64,000 nt of DNA, taken from contig OY969783.1 of NCBI GenBank assembly GCA_963702995.1, positions 4,650,001-4,714,000 of the forward strand. The letters are read 5' to 3'. Of the stretch, positions 8,268-16,101 are shown one piece after another; the first letter of the stretch is position 1; each line of letters starts with the position of its first letter. A program made the position numbers and the translations under genes. Source of the DNA: MFD04580-c1 sp963702995 (GTDB taxonomy: Bacteria > Planctomycetota > Phycisphaerae > Tepidisphaerales > Tepidisphaeraceae). The notes beneath the pieces were generated by a model that worked only from the letters and a program-made list of their open reading frames with translations, was not told the DNA's origin and made no database searches.

Positions 8268-10205
8268 ATGGCGAAGATCATCGGAATCGACCTTGGCACG
8301 ACCAACAGCGTGGTCGCCGTCATGGAAGGCGATCAGCCCAAGGTCCTGATCAACTCGCAAGGCAGCCGTATCACCCCATCGGTCGTCGCGTTCACGGAAA
8401 AAGGCGAACGACTGATCGGCCAGACTGCCAAGCATCAGCAAGTTACCAACCCCAAGAACACCGTTTTCAGCATCAAGCGCTTCATGGGGCGCCGTCACAG
8501 TGAGGTGGCCCAGGAAGAGAAGATGGTCCCCTACGAAGTGGTCGGCGGGGCCGAAGAGTACGTGAAGGTCCGCGTTCGGGGCAAGGATTACACGCCGGAA
8601 CAGGTGAGCTCGTTCATTCTCGCCGACCTCAAGAAGACGGCCGAGGATTACCTGGGCGAGAAGGTGACCGAGGCGGTCATCACCGTTCCGGCCTACTTCA
8701 ACGACGCTCAACGTAAGGCGACCAAGGACGCTGGCGAGATCGCCGGCCTGAAGGTGCTGCGGGTGCTCCCCGAGCCGACGGCGGCCGCCCTCGCCTATGG
8801 GCTGGACAAGAAGAAGAATGAAAAGATCCTGGTCTTCGATCTCGGCGGCGGGACGTTCGACGTCTCCTGCCTCGACGTCGGCGACGGCGTGTTCGAAGTG
8901 CTCTCCATCAACGGCAACACCCACCTCGGTGGCGACGACTTCGACGAAGTGGTGATCAACTTTCTCGCTGAGGAGTTTCGCAAGCAGGAAGGGATCGACC
9001 TCCGCAAGGATCCGATGGCGCTTCAGCGCCTCAAGGAGTCCGCGGAAAAGGCGAAGATCGAGCTCTCCGGAGCGATGGAGACGACGGTCAATCTTCCGTT
9101 CATCACCGCCGACCAGTCGGGCCCGAAGCATCTGCAGATGACGATCACCCGGACGCGGTTCGAGCAGCTCATCACCCCGCTCGCCGAGAAGTGCCGCAAA
9201 CCAGTCGTCGATGCGTTGAAAGACGCCGGCCTCAAGCCTGAACAGATCGACGAAGTCGTGCTGGTTGGCGGGTCCACGCGCGTCCCGATGATCCAGCGGC
9301 TGGTGAAGGAGCTCTTCAACGGCAAAGAACCGAACAAGAGCGTCAATCCGGACGAAGTGGTCGCCATCGGCGCCGCGATCCAAGGCGCGATCGCGACGGG
9401 AGACGTGAAGGACATCCTCGTCCTTGATGCGACGCCCCTGTCGCTTGGGGTCGAGACACTTGGCGGCGTGATGACCGCCCTTATCCCTCGCAACACCACC
9501 ATCCCGACCAGCAAGAAAGAGGTCTTCTCGACGGCGTCGGACAACCAAAACGCGGTCACGATCAACGTGCTGCAGGGAGAGCGCGAGTTCGCGCGGGACA
9601 ACCGCTTGCTCGGTACGTTCAACCTAAGCGACATCCCGCCCGCCCCACGCGGCGTGCCGCAGATCGAAGTGACCTTTAATATCGACGTCAACGGCATCCT
9701 GACGGTCAGCGCCAAGGACCTCGGCACCGGCAAGGAGAGCAAGACCACCGTCGAGAAAGCCGGCGGCCTCTCGAAGGATGAAGTCGAGAAGATGAAGCGG
9801 GACGCCGAGCTGCACGCGGCCGAGGACAAGAAGCGCCGCGAAGTCATCGAGCTGAAGAATCAAGGCGAAAGCCTCGCCTATCAGACCGATAAGATGCTCA
9901 AGGAAAACGGCGAGAAGGTCGGCGGCGACACCCGCGGCCAGATCGAGAGCGCCCTGAACAACCTTCGCGACGCCCTCAAGAGCGACGATGGCGACCGCAT
10001 CAAGAAGAGCATGGAGAACCTGAACTCGGTCAGTCACAAGCTGGCCGAGGAAATGTACAAGTCCGGCTCCGCCCCGGCCGGTTCGTCCGGCGGGGGCGGC
10101 AGCCACGCCCCCGAAGCACAGTCGGACCGTGCCACGGCGGCCGGCGGCGATGGAAAAAAGAAGGACGACGATGTGATCGACGCTAAGTTCGAGGTTAAAG
10201 AGTAG
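8268..10205 (+). CDS. dnaK: Molecular chaperone DnaK (Hsp70)
   Basis: 645-residue ATP-driven cytoplasmic chaperone that binds hydrophobic segments of unfolded proteins together with DnaJ and GrpE. The ATPase domain (1-385) shows IGIDLGTTNS, VITVPAYFNDAQRKATKDAG, ILVFDLGGGTFDVS and VVLVGGSTRVPMIQ. The substrate-binding domain contains DATPLSLGVETLGGVMT and FNLSDIPPAPRGVPQIEVTF. The helical lid is followed by a G/S-rich linker and the end DDDVIDAKFEVKE, a variant of the usual acidic tail. The ATG has AGGAG nine bases upstream. It stands alone, without grpE or dnaJ beside it, and ends at a clear terminator. Confidence 0.98.
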   Translation: MAKIIGIDLGTTNSVVAVMEGDQPKVLINSQGSRITPSVVAFTEKGERLIGQTAKHQQVTNPKNTVFSIKRFMGRRHSEVAQEEKMVPYEVVGGAEEYVKVRVRGKDYTPEQVSSFILADLKKTAEDYLGEKVTEAVITVPAYFNDAQRKATKDAGEIAGLKVLRVLPEPTAAALAYGLDKKKNEKILVFDLGGGTFDVSCLDVGDGVFEVLSINGNTHLGGDDFDEVVINFLAEEFRKQEGIDLRKDPMALQRLKESAEKAKIELSGAMETTVNLPFITADQSGPKHLQMTITRTRFEQLITPLAEKCRKPVVDALKDAGLKPEQIDEVVLVGGSTRVPMIQRLVKELFNGKEPNKSVNPDEVVAIGAAIQGAIATGDVKDILVLDATPLSLGVETLGGVMTALIPRNTTIPTSKKEVFSTASDNQNAVTINVLQGEREFARDNRLLGTFNLSDIPPAPRGVPQIEVTFNIDVNGILTVSAKDLGTGKESKTTVEKAGGLSKDEVEKMKRDAELHAAEDKKRREVIELKNQGESLAYQTDKMLKENGEKVGGDTRGQIESALNNLRDALKSDDGDRIKKSMENLNSVSHKLAEEMYKSGSAPAGSSGGGGSHAPEAQSDRATAAGGDGKKKDDDVIDAKFEVKE

Positions 10206-10239
10206 CCTTGGGCGTCCTCATCATCAGAAAGCTAGAAAG

Positions 10240-10267
10240 GCGGCCGGTCGAAAGACCGGCCGCTTTT
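10240..10267 (+). terminator. Rho-independent terminator of dnaK
   Basis: Perfect 10-base stem GCGGCCGGTC/GACCGGCCGC with a GAAA tetraloop followed by TTTT, 35 bases after the dnaK stop. Confidence 0.93.
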
Positions 10268-10519
10268 GCTTCGCTGACTCGCATCGGCAACGCCAGACCT
10301 CTTCAGGCGACGCGATTCAACTGCCATTTCCCCAGTGCCCCTATCATGCCGCCTCCCCGGTCGCGGCACATCCGCGATAGCCGTCATACCTGTTCCCCGG
10401 CAAGCAAAACGACGCCCGGCCCCGTTTTTTCACCCTGGAAATATTCTCGCTATCCGTGATACTTGCCACGTTCGATGTAGTCTGAAAGCATGCCTGCGGT
10501 GCGCACAGGGGCCGGATTG

Positions 10520-10717
10520 ATGTCACAGAGAGAGCCCAGGGGCGATCGGTCAAGGCGGTGCAGCGAACACGTTTGCTGCCCGGTATGCACGGATCGCCGT
10601 GAGGTTTTTCGTTCTCGCCTTCGGTTTCTCGACCTGATCCCCGCGATCCTGTTCCTCCGTCCGCTCCGCTGCAACCATTGCCAGACGCGCTTCTACCGGT
10701 TCTGGTGGGTCCGATAA
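10520..10717 (+). CDS. Small zinc-ribbon-like protein with a hydrophobic middle
   Basis: A 65-residue protein with two CxxC pairs: CCPVC near residue 20 and CNHC near residue 51, separated by RSRLRFLDLIPAILFLRPLR, a mostly hydrophobic segment. It ends in QTRFYRFWWVR. The layout CPxC - RxR - hydrophobic - RPxRCxxC - RFYRFW is that of short zinc-ribbon proteins seen beside unrelated genes in acidobacteria and planctomycetes, of unknown role. ATG at 10520 or 10490 could start it; neither has a strong ribosome site. Composition is unlike the shadow frames around it. Confidence 0.6.
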   Translation: MSQREPRGDRSRRCSEHVCCPVCTDRREVFRSRLRFLDLIPAILFLRPLRCNHCQTRFYRFWWVR

Positions 10718-10754
10718 GATGTCTCGCCTGGCGTTGGCGGCGGCGTCCAGGTAC

Positions 10755-12299
10755 TCATGCGATGAGTGGGGCCACGACATTGCCGTGGACATCCGTCAGA
10801 CGGAAGTAGCGGCCCTGAAACTTGAAGGTCAGCTTTTCGTGATCGATCCCCAGCAGCCGGAGCACGGTCGCCTGGAAGTCGTGAACGTCAACCGGGCTCT
10901 CCACCACGTTGTGCCCGAACTCGTCCGATGCCCCGTACGACAGCCCGCGCCGCACGCCTCCGCCCGCCATCCAGAGCGTGAACGCGTAGGGATGATGGTC
11001 CCGCCCCCATTGCTTCGTGTCCGCGATGTTCCCTTGAAGGAACGGGGTGCGGCCGAATTCACCGCCCCAGATCACCAGCGTGTCGTCGAGCAAGCCGCGC
11101 ATCTTCAGGTCCTTCACCAGCGCCGCCGACGGTCCGTCCGTATCGAAGCACTGAATCTTAAGCTGCGTGCTCAGGTTGCGGTGCTGATCCCACCCCGCGT
11201 GCATCAACTGGACGAACCGCGTGCCACGCTCCACCAGCCGTCGGGCCATCAGGCAGTTGTAGGCGAACGAACCCTGCCGTTTCACATCCGGCCCGTACAT
11301 CTCCAGCACGCTCGCGGGCTCATTGCTCAGATCCGTTAGCTCCGGGACACTCGCCTGCATCTTGAAGGCCATTTCATATTGGCTGATGCGCGTCGCGATC
11401 TCCGGGTCGCCAAACTCCTGGAGCTTCAGCTCGTTGATCTTCGCGATGTCGTCCAGCATCCCCCGGCGCACGTCGCGGCTCATGCCGGCCGGATTGGAGA
11501 GATAGAGGACCGGGTCGCCGCTCCCCCGGAACTTCACGCCCTGGAACCGGCTCGGCAGGAAACCGCTCCCCCAATAGAAGTCGTAGAAAATCTGCCCGCA
11601 ACTCGCCTCTTTGTCGCGCGAGGTCATCACGACGAACGATGGCAATTCTTCCGTCATGCTCCCCAGCCCGTACGCGAGCCAGGCGCCCATTGTCGGGCGG
11701 CCAGGCTGCTCCGCCCCGGACAGGAAGAACGTGATCGCCGGCGCGTGATTGACCGCCCCCGTGTGCATCGATTTCACGAAACAGAGCTCGTCCGCAATCG
11801 ACGCCGTATACGGCAGGAAATCACTGACCCACGCTCCTGATTCGCCGTGCCGGGCAAACCGTGTGATCTCAGACAAGACCGGCTTGGACTTCTGGCCTCC
11901 GGTCATCGTGCTGAACCGTTTGCCACCGATGATCTCGGCCGGGATCTCCTTCCCATGCCATTCCTTCAGCTTGGGCTTGTAGTCGAACAGGTCCACGTGC
12001 GATGGGGCGCCGTTTTGAAACAGATAGATCACTCGTTTCGCCTTCGCCGCAAAGTGCGGAAGGCCGCGAAGCCCGCGCCCCAGGGGCGGCGTGCCACCAG
12101 CCGGCTCCGGCGGGCGGACGTTTGACGCGGCGACCGGGCTCCCTTCGGCGTCCGGCAGCGTCGCGGCCGCCAGGTCCCGACCGAGGAGGTTCGCCAGCGC
12201 CGCCGTCCCGATCCCCGTTGCCGTGCGGCCGAAGAGCGCGCGCCGCGTCAGATGGCGCCGGTTCTCCTGCAACGGAAGTGGCTCGTCGTAACCTGACAT
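10755..12299 (-). CDS. DUF1501 family protein (sulfatase-like fold), Tat-exported
   Basis: 514 residues of the DUF1501 family, abundant in planctomycetes and related to alkaline-phosphatase/sulfatase-fold enzymes; substrates are unknown. The N-terminus has a twin-arginine-like signal (TRRALFGRTATGIGTAALANLLG). Family motifs: VIYLFQNGAPSHVDLFDYKP, HTGAVNHAPAITFFLSG, MGAWLAYGLGS, FVQLMHAGWDQH, LVIWGGEFGRTPF and DHHPYAFTLWMAGGG, including probable metal-binding D/H residues. The start at 12299 has AAGGGAA upstream; longer in-frame openings are ignored. In most planctomycetes this gene is paired with a cytochrome/DUF1549-DUF1553 protein, but none is adjacent here. Confidence 0.93.
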   Translation of the reverse strand: MSGYDEPLPLQENRRHLTRRALFGRTATGIGTAALANLLGRDLAAATLPDAEGSPVAASNVRPPEPAGGTPPLGRGLRGLPHFAAKAKRVIYLFQNGAPSHVDLFDYKPKLKEWHGKEIPAEIIGGKRFSTMTGGQKSKPVLSEITRFARHGESGAWVSDFLPYTASIADELCFVKSMHTGAVNHAPAITFFLSGAEQPGRPTMGAWLAYGLGSMTEELPSFVVMTSRDKEASCGQIFYDFYWGSGFLPSRFQGVKFRGSGDPVLYLSNPAGMSRDVRRGMLDDIAKINELKLQEFGDPEIATRISQYEMAFKMQASVPELTDLSNEPASVLEMYGPDVKRQGSFAYNCLMARRLVERGTRFVQLMHAGWDQHRNLSTQLKIQCFDTDGPSAALVKDLKMRGLLDDTLVIWGGEFGRTPFLQGNIADTKQWGRDHHPYAFTLWMAGGGVRRGLSYGASDEFGHNVVESPVDVHDFQATVLRLLGIDHEKLTFKFQGRYFRLTDVHGNVVAPLIA

Positions 12300-12640
12300 T
12301 CGAATTCCCTTGCGGAAGAGATTCTCGGTGCCGCCAACCTGAGTGCCCGGATCGCCCGGCGCGTCTAAGCTACTACTTCGGTCAACATCCTCCCGTTCAA
12401 CCCGCGACCCCGGCGGCCTCAACATCGGCCCGCCAAAACGCAGTTCACAAAAGAGCGCGGGTCGCCTGTTGAAGCCGCCTTCAGCGCCTGCCACATCAGC
12501 CGGGGGATATCACGTTGCCCTATAAGGAAAGCGCATATTTGGAACAGCGATTGCCCTCTCTTATCCCATCCGGCGTGTGTCTGAAGGGGTGCCGGTGAAA
12601 CAAGTCGTTTACGCCGGAAAGAAGGAACAAGAGGTGCTTT
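12300..12640. other. Intergenic region between divergent genes
   Basis: 340 bases holding the leaders of the DUF1501 gene and of the small secreted protein. No repeat or recognisable operator was seen. Confidence 0.4.
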
Positions 12641-13033
12641 ATGAAACGTTTTCTGATGACTTCGGCCGCTCTGACCCTTGGGCTGTCCGCGTTGAGCCCC
12701 GCGATTGCTCGTGCCGATGTTCGGCGTGAGCTGCCTGATCGGCCCGCCGCTGTGGTCCCGCTTGATTACGATCACTGGCGCGAGCATCGCGACGAGCATC
12801 GCGACGATCATCGGCGTGACGCTTACGAGGTCGATGTCCCGGTCCGGGACCTGCCGGGTCGCGTGCTTGGCACCGCTGACCGATATGGGAACGGCCGCCA
12901 CATCGAATCGGCGCGCATGGTGCATCAGGCGGACCGCACGTTCTACGTCGTTCGCATGGAACGCCGCGACAAGGACGACCTCACGCTCCGAATCGAACGC
13001 GACGGCGACTTGATCGACGTGCAGCGGCATTGA
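12641..13033 (+). CDS. Small secreted charged protein, function unknown
   Basis: 130 residues with a clean signal peptide (MKRFLMTSAALTLGLSALSPAIARA). It then has a striking H/D/R/E-rich stretch at about 45-63 (HWREHRDEHRDDHRRD) and a beta-like C-terminal half (TFYVVRMERRDKDDLTLRIERDGDLIDVQ). The His/Asp-rich repeat could bind metal ions, but this is inference. GAGGTG sits five bases before the ATG. It is convergent with the following HEEGH-protein gene and appears to be a single-gene unit. Confidence 0.75.
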   Translation: MKRFLMTSAALTLGLSALSPAIARADVRRELPDRPAAVVPLDYDHWREHRDEHRDDHRRDAYEVDVPVRDLPGRVLGTADRYGNGRHIESARMVHQADRTFYVVRMERRDKDDLTLRIERDGDLIDVQRH

Positions 13034-13046
13034 GCCGCCAGAACCG

Positions 13047-13829
13047 TTATTGAAGGGGCGGCAAGGCGTGTCTCGCGGCGGGTCGGCTTGAGGGCCGGCT
13101 CGCCGCGTTCTTCGTTTGGGCCTTCACCTCCTCCGCGTACTGGGCGAACGCAAGGTCGATCGCCTTTTTCTCATCCGGGTCGATCCGGGTCCCATGCGCG
13201 GTCAGCGCGTCGTAAATCTGGTTGATCCGATCGGCCGCCTTCGACACCTGTGCCGAATAGGCGTCCGTGATCCGCTTCTGCGCCTCGGTCATCGCCGCCG
13301 ACGTCGCCTCACTCTCGGTCGCGCCGATGCCGACGACGTGCCGCCCGTCTACCAGGTCGGCGGCGGCCCGAGCCACTTTGTCGGCCGTCGCGTAGACCTT
13401 CTCCGCGATCAGACGGTGCCCCTCTTCGTGGGCCTTCAGTTTCTCGCTCGCCCGGATCGGCGTCCAGATCACGATGCTGGCGGTGATCGTGATATTGACG
13501 CTGCTTACCAGGAGCGACTCCGACACGTTCCCGCCGTCCACCGGCCGCGGCGCGGCCGGCGAATAGGCTTCGCCCAGCTTGGTCTCGAACTCGATTCGGG
13601 TGACGGCGTCCTCGCCGTGCTCGAGGTGCGGCAGGTCGGCGGGAGGGTTGGCCGGGTCGAACTCTCTGTGCGTCACCTCCGGCGGCTTCTTGTCGATCTT
13701 GATCGTCGCCCGGGCGGCCGGAGTGTGAACGGCCAGCGGTACGGCCAGCGCGGCCATCGCGGCCGCCCGCCATAGCCGGCGCAACGGGCGGATTCTGTCG
13801 CGGCCGGCGAATGGCGTCAAAACGTTCAT
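13047..13829 (-). CDS. Secreted HEEGH-motif protein, possible zinc metalloprotease
   Basis: 260 residues with signal peptide (about 12-40, ending ARATIKIDKK). The conserved core is VNITITASIVIWTPIRASEKLKAHEEGHRLIAEKVYA: a strand region followed by HEEGH, which fits the HExxH zinc-binding signature and resembles DUF922-type putative proteases. The remaining part is an alanine-rich helical region (150-230). The start at 13829 is set by GGAG eight bases upstream; an upstream in-frame ATG at 13943 would give an unlikely leader. A third zinc ligand is not identified, so catalytic activity is only possible. Confidence 0.72.
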   Translation of the reverse strand: MNVLTPFAGRDRIRPLRRLWRAAAMAALAVPLAVHTPAARATIKIDKKPPEVTHREFDPANPPADLPHLEHGEDAVTRIEFETKLGEAYSPAAPRPVDGGNVSESLLVSSVNITITASIVIWTPIRASEKLKAHEEGHRLIAEKVYATADKVARAAADLVDGRHVVGIGATESEATSAAMTEAQKRITDAYSAQVSKAADRINQIYDALTAHGTRIDPDEKKAIDLAFAQYAEEVKAQTKNAASRPSSRPAARHALPPLQ

Positions 13830-13937
13830 CGCGATCTCCGGTAGAGGATGATTGCTATCGTAACGTGCGCCCGGGCGATCGTCGCAAGCGGAGAAGCGAC
13901 GCTGGGCTAGGATCGCACGCAGGCCGGCCGCGGCCCT

Positions 13938-14174
13938 ATGCACCTGAGGCGGCCTCTGCTAAGCTTTTTCGTCCCCGTGAAACACACTATCGCGATCACA
14001 TTGCGCGGTCTGGCGCTGGCCGCCGCGCTGTCTGTCTCGGGCTGCGCCGACGCCTATCGGGACAGCGCGGACCGAGACGTCTACAAGATCCTTCACGACC
14101 GAAAGCGGGAAACGCTCGGCTACGAGCCCCAGGCGGTCGTCGGCGGGCCGGCGCGCCGCGCGAGCCGGAGGTGA
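13938..14174 (+). CDS. Lipoprotein N-terminus of the TolC-like efflux gene, ending at an in-frame stop
   Basis: 78 codons with a lipoprotein signal: TLRGLALAAALSVSGC, lipobox cysteine, then ADAYRDSADRDVYKILHDRK, which is the usual start of planctomycete TolC-like outer-membrane factors. The frame stops with TGA at 14172 but is the same frame as the large ORF that begins at 14202. The segment 14145-14185 reads best (REPEVTPRAGPG) in the neighbouring frame, so two compensating indels probably create the stop. A GTG at 13977 is an alternative start. It most likely belongs to one protein with the following entry. Confidence 0.65.
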   Translation: MHLRRPLLSFFVPVKHTIAITLRGLALAAALSVSGCADAYRDSADRDVYKILHDRKRETLGYEPQAVVGGPARRASRR

Positions 14175-14201
14175 CGCCCCGCGCAGGGCCCGGCCTATGA
14201 C

Positions 14202-15974
14202 ATGATCCCGGCGACCCCGCTCGCGCGCAACGACCCGCCGGCGGTTGACTTGCCCCCCGACGAGACGCCTTACGAACCGGCCGGCCCCTGGGAGCGCGAC
14301 CTTCCTTCCAACCTGGGCGGCCCCAACCCCACCGCCAGCGATCGGCCGGAGTCGGCCGACACCGCCTACGCCGCCAAGATCTTCCGTGACGAGCGCCTCG
14401 GCCTGGCTCCGGAGGAAAACGTGATCGCCGGACCGGCCGCCCCCGGGCCGGAGGCGGTCGCGCTCGATCTCTTCGGGGCCATCGAATACGGCGTGCAACA
14501 TAGCCGCCAGTACCGCAACCAGATGGACGCGCTCTACATCGCGGCTCTGGATACCACCCTCCAGCGACACCTGTTCGAGCCTCGTCCGTTCACGACGATC
14601 AGCGCCACCTACGCCGGAGGGCAGCGCGACGTCGCCTACAAATCGGCCGTCACCGCGACGGTGGATGCCGGCGTTCGCCAGAAACTACCCTACGGCGGCG
14701 AAATCGTCGCGGAAACCCTCGTGAACTTCGTCAACGCCGTGAGCGGGCAAGCCACCGACGGCGAATCCGCCCAGGTCGTCCTCTCCGGCAGCATCCCGCT
14801 GCTCCGCGGGGCGGGCCTGGTGAACCTCGAGCCGCTGATCGAAAGCGAGCGGCAGGTGGTTTACCAGGTGCGCGCTTTTGAGAACTTTCGCAGGCAGTTC
14901 GCGGTTGATGTCGCCCGGCAGTACTTCGCTGTCCTCACACAGCTCCAGGCCGTGAACAATCGCCGTGTGACCGTCTCCAACGCCGCCAGCCTTCTGGAGC
15001 GGGCGACGGCGATCTACAAGGCGGCGATCAACAAGTCGAGCGGCGTGGGCTCCGGGTCGGGCGGGTCGGCGGTGCGCGTCATTCAAGTGACGTTCCTCGA
15101 AGTCCAGCGGTCGCTTCAGCAGTTGCTCCAGGCCCAGGAGTCGCTCCTGCAGGCGCAACAGCAGTACCTGACGATCGTCGATTCCCTCAAGCTCCTGCTC
15201 GGGACGGACATCCGCCAGCCGCTGGACGTTGTGCCGGTCGAGTTGAAGCTCGATGTGCCCGATACACAGAGCCAGGACCCGATCCACCTTGCCGAACAAT
15301 TCCGCCTTGACCTGCAGACCGCCCGCGACCAGGTGGACGACGCCCGCCGCCAGGTGGCCGTCGCCGACAACGGCCTGCTGCCCGACCTGAACCTCACCGG
15401 GCAGGGGCAACTGGGTTCACCCGCCGGCGCTCCCGCAAGCGAGCTAAACGGCCACCGCACCGGCACCTACACCGCCGGCGTCTCGCTCTCCTTGCCTCTC
15501 GACCGCCTGGCCGAACGAAACGTCTATCGAGAAGCCCTCATTAATTACCAGCGTGCCCAGCGCGACCTCGCCCAGCTCCACGACCAGATCGCGGCCGACG
15601 TTCGGGCGGCCGTCCGCTCGATCCGCACCGCCCAGGAATCCCTTCTCATCGAACGACGCGATATCGAACTCGCCATTAAACGCGGCGAGAACGCCGACAT
15701 CCTCTTCCTCCGCGGCGATATCACCGCAAGGGACGTCGTGGACTCCCAGAACGCGCTGCTCAGCGCCCAGGACACCTACGAAAGCGCCCGTGCCACCCTC
15801 CGCGTCCAAGTCCTGACCTACCTCCAGCAGACCGGGACGCTGCGGCTGGACCCCACCGCTGGTGCCCTGGGCCGCGCGATGGACCGAAGGATGGTACAGG
15901 CCCGCAACGCGACCCTGCCCGCGGCGCCTCCGGGCCTGTCGCCGCCGGCGCGCGGCCCCGGCGACGTGCGCTAA
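14202..15974 (+). CDS. TolC family outer-membrane efflux protein
   Basis: 590 residues, the body of a trimeric outer-membrane channel that works with a membrane-fusion protein. Two TolC repeats of long amphipathic helices are visible: about 90-330 (LDLFGAIEYGVQHSRQYRNQMD, RQFAVDVARQYFAVLTQLQAVNNR, LLQAQESLLQAQQQYLTIVDSLKLLLG) and 350-560 (RLDLQTARDQVDDARRQVAVADNGLLPDLNLTG, ERNVYREALINYQRAQRDLAQ). The N-terminal export signal is missing from this frame but lies in frame 5' of it (13938-14174). The frame is open upstream of the ATG back to the TGA at 14172. The HlyD-type gene follows after 127 bases, supporting an efflux operon. Confidence 0.93.
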   Translation: MIPATPLARNDPPAVDLPPDETPYEPAGPWERDLPSNLGGPNPTASDRPESADTAYAAKIFRDERLGLAPEENVIAGPAAPGPEAVALDLFGAIEYGVQHSRQYRNQMDALYIAALDTTLQRHLFEPRPFTTISATYAGGQRDVAYKSAVTATVDAGVRQKLPYGGEIVAETLVNFVNAVSGQATDGESAQVVLSGSIPLLRGAGLVNLEPLIESERQVVYQVRAFENFRRQFAVDVARQYFAVLTQLQAVNNRRVTVSNAASLLERATAIYKAAINKSSGVGSGSGGSAVRVIQVTFLEVQRSLQQLLQAQESLLQAQQQYLTIVDSLKLLLGTDIRQPLDVVPVELKLDVPDTQSQDPIHLAEQFRLDLQTARDQVDDARRQVAVADNGLLPDLNLTGQGQLGSPAGAPASELNGHRTGTYTAGVSLSLPLDRLAERNVYREALINYQRAQRDLAQLHDQIAADVRAAVRSIRTAQESLLIERRDIELAIKRGENADILFLRGDITARDVVDSQNALLSAQDTYESARATLRVQVLTYLQQTGTLRLDPTAGALGRAMDRRMVQARNATLPAAPPGLSPPARGPGDVR

Positions 15975-16101
15975 ACGATCGACATCGTCGGCCGCGAGCC
16001 CCGGCTTTGCGACAGAACTGGCGAACGATCGCGTCTTTTGACAGTAGTACCGGTGAGGGTTCACCTTTCTGTCCGCTCATCCTTTTGTTGCTGCGACGTC
16101 T

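Noticed and set aside
8226..9548. A 440-codon minus-strand frame inside dnaK
   Set aside because: Shadow of dnaK; low-complexity H/D/L/G sequence with no family resemblance.
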